Below, piece after piece: positions 29,592-33,231 of a stretch of DNA of 33,231 nucleotides. Each line of letters starts with the position of its first letter. The stretch's first letter is position 1. Origin of the DNA: Candidatus Poseidoniia archaeon. Lineage in GTDB: Archaea; Thermoplasmatota; Poseidoniia; MGIII; CG-Epi1. A program made the position numbers and the translations under genes. The notes under the pieces are model-generated. The model had not been told where the DNA came from and searched no databases. It was given only the letters and a program-made list of their open reading frames with translations. Location: assembly GCA_030748895.1 (NCBI GenBank), contig JASMLC010000014.1:1-33231 (forward strand), written 5' to 3'.

Positions 29592-31091
29592 GTGAGCGTC
29601 GCCGCGCGCGTAGTGGAACGGCTGCTGGAAGAGCGACCGCAGTCGCGCGATGCCGTTGAGCGCATCAAGCTGGACGTCGCGCGCGCCTCCAGCACGGCGG
29701 GGCTGCCCGCCAACAACGAGCTGCTGGCGCAGCTCGACGCGGCGGCGGAGCCGGAGCTGGCGCGGCTGCTGCGCGTCAAGCCAATGCGCACCTCCGCCGG
29801 CGTCGCGCCGGTCGCCATCATGACTTCGCCGGCGCCCTGTCCGCACGGCACCTGCACCTACTGTCCCGGCGGGCCTGCCAACGACGCGCCGCAGTCGTAT
29901 ACGGGCCACGAGCCGGCGGCGCGACGCGGGGCGCGACACGGCTACGACCCGCAGGCGCAAGTGGCGGGACGGCTGGAGCAGTATACGCGCAACGGCCACC
30001 CGACCGACAAGGTCGAGCTGATTATCATGGGCGGCACCTTCACCGCGCGCGAGCCGGAATACCAGGACGAATTCCTGCGTGGCGCCTTCCGGGCGTTGAA
30101 CAGCGCGTCGAGCGATTCGCTCGACGCGGCGCTGGCGGCCAACGCCACCGCCCCGCACCGCTGCGTGGCGCTGACGATGGAGACGCGTCCCACCGAGTGC
30201 AGCGACTGGGCTGTGCACCAGATGCGGCGGCAGGGGGCGACACGGGTCGAAATCGGGGTGCAATGCCTTGACGACGCGGTGCTCGACAAGCTCAACCGGC
30301 AGCAGTCGGTCGCTGACGTGATCGCGGCGACGCGGCGGCTGAAAGAAGCGGGGCTGAAAGTGGTCTACCACCTGATGCCGGGCCTGCCGGGAATGTCGCC
30401 CGAGAAGGACCGGCGCGACTTCGCACGGCTCTTCGCCGAGCCGGATTTCCAGCCCGACATGCTGAAACTTTACCCGACGCTGCTGGTCCGCGGTGCGCCG
30501 CTCGCCGCCAACCCGGGCGACTGGGTGCCGTACGATACCGAGATTGCGGCCAACGTCGTCGCCGACCTGAAGGAAATGGTGCCGCCGTGGGTCCGCATCC
30601 AGCGCATCCAGCGCGACATCCCGAAGCACCAGATTATCGCCGGCGTGATGAACTCTAACCTGCGGCAATACGCGCGGCGCGAACTCAAGCAGCGCGGCAA
30701 GCGCTGCGCCTGCATCAACTGCCGCGAAGTGTGGCGCGCGCGTATCGACCCGGCCGACGCGGAGCTGCGTACGCGCAGCTACGAAGCGAGTGGAGGCACA
30801 GAACATTTCGTCTCATTCGAAGCAGGGCGCAAGCTGCTCGCCTACATGCGGCTGCGCCACGATGAGCAGGCGACCGTGCGCGAGCTGAAAGTCACGGGGC
30901 AGGCCGCCCGGCTCGGGATGGATGGCAGCGGCGTCCAGCACCGCGGGCTCGGCGCGCAACTGATGGGGATTGCCGAGGATATGTCAGCCGATTTCGGCCG
31001 GCTGCGTGTGACCCACGGCGTCGGGACGCTGGAATACTACCGCAAGCTGGGCTACGATCTGGACGGCAGCTATGTCGCGAAGGGGCTCTGA
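29592..31091 (+). CDS. elp3: Elp3, tRNA uridine-34 carboxymethylation radical SAM/acetyltransferase
   Basis: A 499-residue homologue of the catalytic Elongator subunit. With acetyl-CoA and SAM it starts the cm5U34-type modification of tRNA wobble uridine. The radical-SAM cluster cysteines are C83, C88 and C91 (CPHGTCTYCPGG). The core includes IIMGGTFTARE, ETRPTE and GVQCLDDAVL, and a second Cys pair, CACINCREVW, is typical of Elp3. The C-terminal GNAT domain (about 415-499) has GVQHRGLGAQLMGIAE and YYRKLGYDLDGSYVAK. The start is GTG at 29592, 17 nt after the peptidase stop. The stop overlaps the next gene by one base. Confidence 0.95.
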   Translation: MSVAARVVERLLEERPQSRDAVERIKLDVARASSTAGLPANNELLAQLDAAAEPELARLLRVKPMRTSAGVAPVAIMTSPAPCPHGTCTYCPGGPANDAPQSYTGHEPAARRGARHGYDPQAQVAGRLEQYTRNGHPTDKVELIIMGGTFTAREPEYQDEFLRGAFRALNSASSDSLDAALAANATAPHRCVALTMETRPTECSDWAVHQMRRQGATRVEIGVQCLDDAVLDKLNRQQSVADVIAATRRLKEAGLKVVYHLMPGLPGMSPEKDRRDFARLFAEPDFQPDMLKLYPTLLVRGAPLAANPGDWVPYDTEIAANVVADLKEMVPPWVRIQRIQRDIPKHQIIAGVMNSNLRQYARRELKQRGKRCACINCREVWRARIDPADAELRTRSYEASGGTEHFVSFEAGRKLLAYMRLRHDEQATVRELKVTGQAARLGMDGSGVQHRGLGAQLMGIAEDMSADFGRLRVTHGVGTLEYYRKLGYDLDGSYVAKGL

Positions 31092-31378
31092 TGGCCAAAA
31101 TCTCGGTCTCCCGCGCCGACGCTCCCGACGGCTGGCTACTGACGGTGCGCGTCGCCGAGCGCGGTAGCGCGACCGAGCATCGCGTCTCGCTGTCGCGCGA
31201 CTACCACGCGCGGCTGACGCAGGGCTGCGCGACGCCCGAGCAGCTGGTCGAAGCGTCATTTCGCTTCCTGCTCGAGCGCGAGCCGAAGGAGTCCATCCTG
31301 CGCAGCTTCGAGCTGCCGGTCATTGCGCGCTACTTCGGCGATTATGAGCGGCGCATCGGCGACTACTTGCCGAAGTAG
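31091..31378 (+). CDS. Small conserved hypothetical protein
   Basis: A 95-residue soluble protein. The C-terminal part, ATPEQLVEASFRFLLEREP then SILRSFELPVIARYFGDYE, is a recognisable pattern in many uncharacterised archaeal and bacterial small proteins. No catalytic motif is seen. Its start overlaps the elp3 stop (TGATG), which suggests a link with tRNA modification or merely shared transcription. Confidence 0.75.
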   Translation: MAKISVSRADAPDGWLLTVRVAERGSATEHRVSLSRDYHARLTQGCATPEQLVEASFRFLLEREPKESILRSFELPVIARYFGDYERRIGDYLPK

Positions 31379-31409
31379 CTGCGGGCGCGCTCGCAGCCCG
31401 TTCCTGCTG

Positions 31410-31868
31410 CTATTTCTCGGCTATGTACCATTGCCATCCCTCGGCACCAGCATTTTCGCGCCGCAATAGCCCCTGTTCTTCGAGTTTGAGTGCAGTGTAT
31501 TCAACTGTTTGGCGCGCCAAGTCAAGGGCCTGAGCTGCCGTACCGAGTGATGCTCCCGGGTTCACTTTCAGATAATCGAAGAAACGCTGCTGGCTTGGGG
31601 TAAACCGTAGCGGGAAGTCACCCTGCCACTCTGTGACAACAAATCCGCGGGCGCGTCCATCCATTACCGAGGGTTCGGAACGAATCAGGCCTCCGCTCTC
31701 AAGCAGTCCAAGGTGATAGGCTGCCGTGCCATTGTGGAGGCCAAAGTTCTGTTTGAGTTCGCTCAATATAATTCCGGGTTCCTGCCCAATCTGCTCGAGC
31801 AATTCCACCCGGGTCTGGTGCTCGGTCAGCTTCGAGTCTCGCCACCGGAATAGCCCCAGCAGCGGCAC
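31410..31868 (-). CDS. Transcription regulator with two winged-helix domains
   Basis: A 152-residue DNA-binding protein. The first winged helix (about 20-75) has ELLEQIGQEPGIILSELKQ and HNGTAAYHLGLLESGGLI, the GTxxYHLxxLexxGLI pattern of archaeal regulators. The second (about 95-150) has FTPSQQRFFDYLKVNPGAS and ARQTVEYTALKLEEQGLL. The frame is open further upstream (WYPWLVPLLGLF), but GTG 31868 is the only usual start after the upstream gene's stop at 31900. It probably controls the neighbouring surface-protein gene, as paired genes on one strand, but that is inferred. Confidence 0.75.
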   Translation of the reverse strand: MPLLGLFRWRDSKLTEHQTRVELLEQIGQEPGIILSELKQNFGLHNGTAAYHLGLLESGGLIRSEPSVMDGRARGFVVTEWQGDFPLRFTPSQQRFFDYLKVNPGASLGTAAQALDLARQTVEYTALKLEEQGLLRRENAGAEGWQWYIAEK

Positions 31869-31899
31869 CAGCCACGGGTACCAGCGATTCTGGCTGCGA

Positions 31900-33231
31900 C
31901 TACCGTAGAAGCTTACGGCGGCGAAAGGAGGCGACCACGCCCGCAGTCGCCAGGGCAGCCATACTGCCCGCGGCACCGAAACCCGGCAGGCCACTGCCAG
32001 TCGTTTCGCCATCTCCGCCATTGTCGGAGGTTTCGTTCCCAGTCTCGTTCCCGGTCTCATTGCCGGAAGGAAATTCAGGAATAACAATCGCGACCACGGT
32101 CACGTCGCGGGTGGCAGACGCCGTGAGGCCATCGTCATCAGTAACTTGCAGTTCCACCGAGTAGTTCCCAGGAGTGTTGAATATGAATGTGGTCACTCCA
32201 TTCGCATCCGATGACCAATCGTAGATTCCATTGGCATCAAAATCCCACTCCCATTTCACGATTGTGCCATCGACGTCGCTGCCCTGACCATTGAACTGAA
32301 CAATTACATTGGCATAGACCACTACCGAGTCACCAGCGTAAGCCGTGGGCGGGGCCGTTACGTCAAGCTGAAGGGTACGTTGTTCCGAGCACTCGCACAC
32401 CTCGCCTGAAACCGTTACAGTTATGACGTGCAGGCCTGCACTGAGATTTGTTGCAGTGATGCTGGAGTCGTTGCCAAGGTAACCGTCAACGTCTGAAGAC
32501 CAGTCGTATGAGATATTGTCAACGTAAAATTCTGTGTAGGCATTGATGGACAAATCGACGGAGGTGCCAATCATCTCGGTATATGATATAACCGAGTGAT
32601 TTGCTGAATGGTCTGTCACGTCGGTTGCGGAGGTTGATACGGGATTATCCACTACCATCCAGCCAAATAACTGGACCGTTATTCCTGTGTCGTAGGTGGC
32701 GCTCCCCGCGTAAATATTCACGTCCTCCCATCCCTCATACCAGAGTTCGACTTCAAAGGTCTGGGCCGTTTCGAGGATGAGCGTGTTATTGTCATCGAAG
32801 CTATGTTCTTCCTTTTCCAGATTGTCCCCGTCGCTCTGGCAACCAAAGACGTGTTCGGAAATGTCGACCCCGTTGCTGAGTAAATATATTGTCCATTCAC
32901 AGTCTGCCTCATAATCTTCATCCGTTCCCTCAAACCATATTTGGAAGCTCTTCAGGGAGAATGTGGTTGGTCCCGTTGCCGTGTAAACCCATGTTCCCGT
33001 GTATGTTGCCTCGCGGTTGGAGCGGAAACCAGGGTGCTGGTCGTATTGCGCTTCACCGACCATAACGAAGTAGTCATAGGTATAGTCCGTCATGGTCACA
33101 CCTGCGATTAATCCGGTCGGTTGGTATACTATCTCAAGGGACCAGTCATCCCGGGCGGGGCCGTTGGAAGAGTGGCCATTGCCGCGTGCGGTGAACTTGT
33201 CACCAGCTGACAGCTTGCCGTCCCGGTCGTT
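31900..33231 (-). CDS. PKD-domain surface protein with PGF-CTERM anchor (5' end outside window)
   Basis: At least 443 residues, running past the window edge in frame, so the start and signal peptide are missing. Near the edge NDRDGKLSAGD looks like an EF-hand/dockerin-type calcium loop. Two beta-rich regions follow (SATYDTGITVQLFGWMVV and YDWSSDVDGYLGNDSSITATNLS). Then a PKD domain (PPTAYAGDSVVVYANVIVQF, GTIVKWEWDFDANGIYDWSSD, TPGNYSVELQVTDDDG). A Thr/Glu linker with three GNET repeats carries N-glycosylation sequons. The C-terminus LPGFGAAGSMAALATAGVV and then FRRRKLLR is a canonical PGF-CTERM archaeosortase signal. It is likely an attached, glycosylated surface protein. The encoded winged-helix regulator lies downstream on the same strand. 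Confidence 0.88.
   Translation of the reverse strand, partial: NDRDGKLSAGDKFTARGNGHSSNGPARDDWSLEIVYQPTGLIAGVTMTDYTYDYFVMVGEAQYDQHPGFRSNREATYTGTWVYTATGPTTFSLKSFQIWFEGTDEDYEADCEWTIYLLSNGVDISEHVFGCQSDGDNLEKEEHSFDDNNTLILETAQTFEVELWYEGWEDVNIYAGSATYDTGITVQLFGWMVVDNPVSTSATDVTDHSANHSVISYTEMIGTSVDLSINAYTEFYVDNISYDWSSDVDGYLGNDSSITATNLSAGLHVITVTVSGEVCECSEQRTLQLDVTAPPTAYAGDSVVVYANVIVQFNGQGSDVDGTIVKWEWDFDANGIYDWSSDANGVTTFIFNTPGNYSVELQVTDDDGLTASATRDVTVVAIVIPEFPSGNETGNETGNETSDNGGDGETTGSGLPGFGAAGSMAALATAGVVASFRRRKLLR
32029..32064 (-). repeat. Three 12-base coding repeats (GNET)
   Basis: Three near-identical 12-base units encode Gly-Asn-Glu-Thr three times in the surface-protein linker, each an N-glycosylation sequon. 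They are in frame and part of the protein, not an intergenic array. Confidence 0.7.

Noticed and set aside
32029-32064. Short repeats as a CRISPR-like array
   Set aside because: They are 12-base in-frame coding repeats (GNET) with no spacers.

Overview
This is a G+C-rich archaeal chromosome segment with no plasmid, phage, transposon or CRISPR signature. Archaeal markers include ribosomal proteins L18e, L13, S9 and S6e, RNA polymerase subunit N, aIF2 gamma, TFB, a thermosome subunit, Elp3, Trm56, Sec61 beta, DUF373, an Alba-domain protein and secreted proteins with PGF-CTERM-like tails. Gene content, TATA boxes about 25 nt ahead of many start codons and the PGF-CTERM tails suggest a marine euryarchaeon of the Poseidoniia (Marine Group II/III) type. 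That placement is an inference, because no rRNA gene is present.

Layout. 1-1700: end of a membrane-protein locus, a riboflavin-pathway reductase and purN. 1687-3198: rpl18e-rpl13-rps9-rpoN, then tRNA-Pro(GGG). 3260-4733: a hypothetical gene facing a ROK sugar kinase, whose start overlaps a 49-residue ORF, then tRNA-Leu(UAG), all but the first on the minus strand. 4785-7985: an Ala-rich repeat protein followed by an ABC exporter pair. 8018-10766: an Alba protein facing a Trm56-HD fusion coupled to DUF373. 10861-16613: rps6e, aIF2 gamma, a PIN nuclease, a deoxyhypusine-synthase-like protein and a bacterial-type homodimeric pyruvate dehydrogenase E1. 16614-17285: an AT-rich patch with a membrane-anchored gene broken by an in-frame TAA, and a small GC-rich ORF or gene remnant. 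17285-21170 (minus): thermosome, DUF92 membrane protein and phosphohexomutase. 21303-24352: thioredoxin-like protein, small membrane and Cys-rich proteins, Sec61 beta, a zinc-ribbon/transglutaminase protein and a GNAT. 24324-25904 (minus): a secreted protein. 26098-31378 (plus): TFB, metallo-hydrolase, prenol-kinase-like membrane protein, small membrane ORF, M24 peptidase, Elp3 and a small conserved protein. 31410-33231 (minus): a double winged-helix regulator and a PKD-domain surface protein cut by the window edge.

Most of the content is translation and core information processing: ribosome, initiation, tRNA and tRNA modification, chaperonin, TFB and chromatin. Genes within units usually overlap by 1-4 bases, and many separately transcribed genes look leaderless. 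The best candidates for new biology are the AT-rich patch with its interrupted gene, the Alba protein with long basic and acidic tails, the Ala-rich 11-residue-repeat protein beside an ABC exporter, the divergent deoxyhypusine-synthase-like enzyme, the AceE acquisition and several very small coupled ORFs. I did not find a clearly new multi-gene defence or mobile system.
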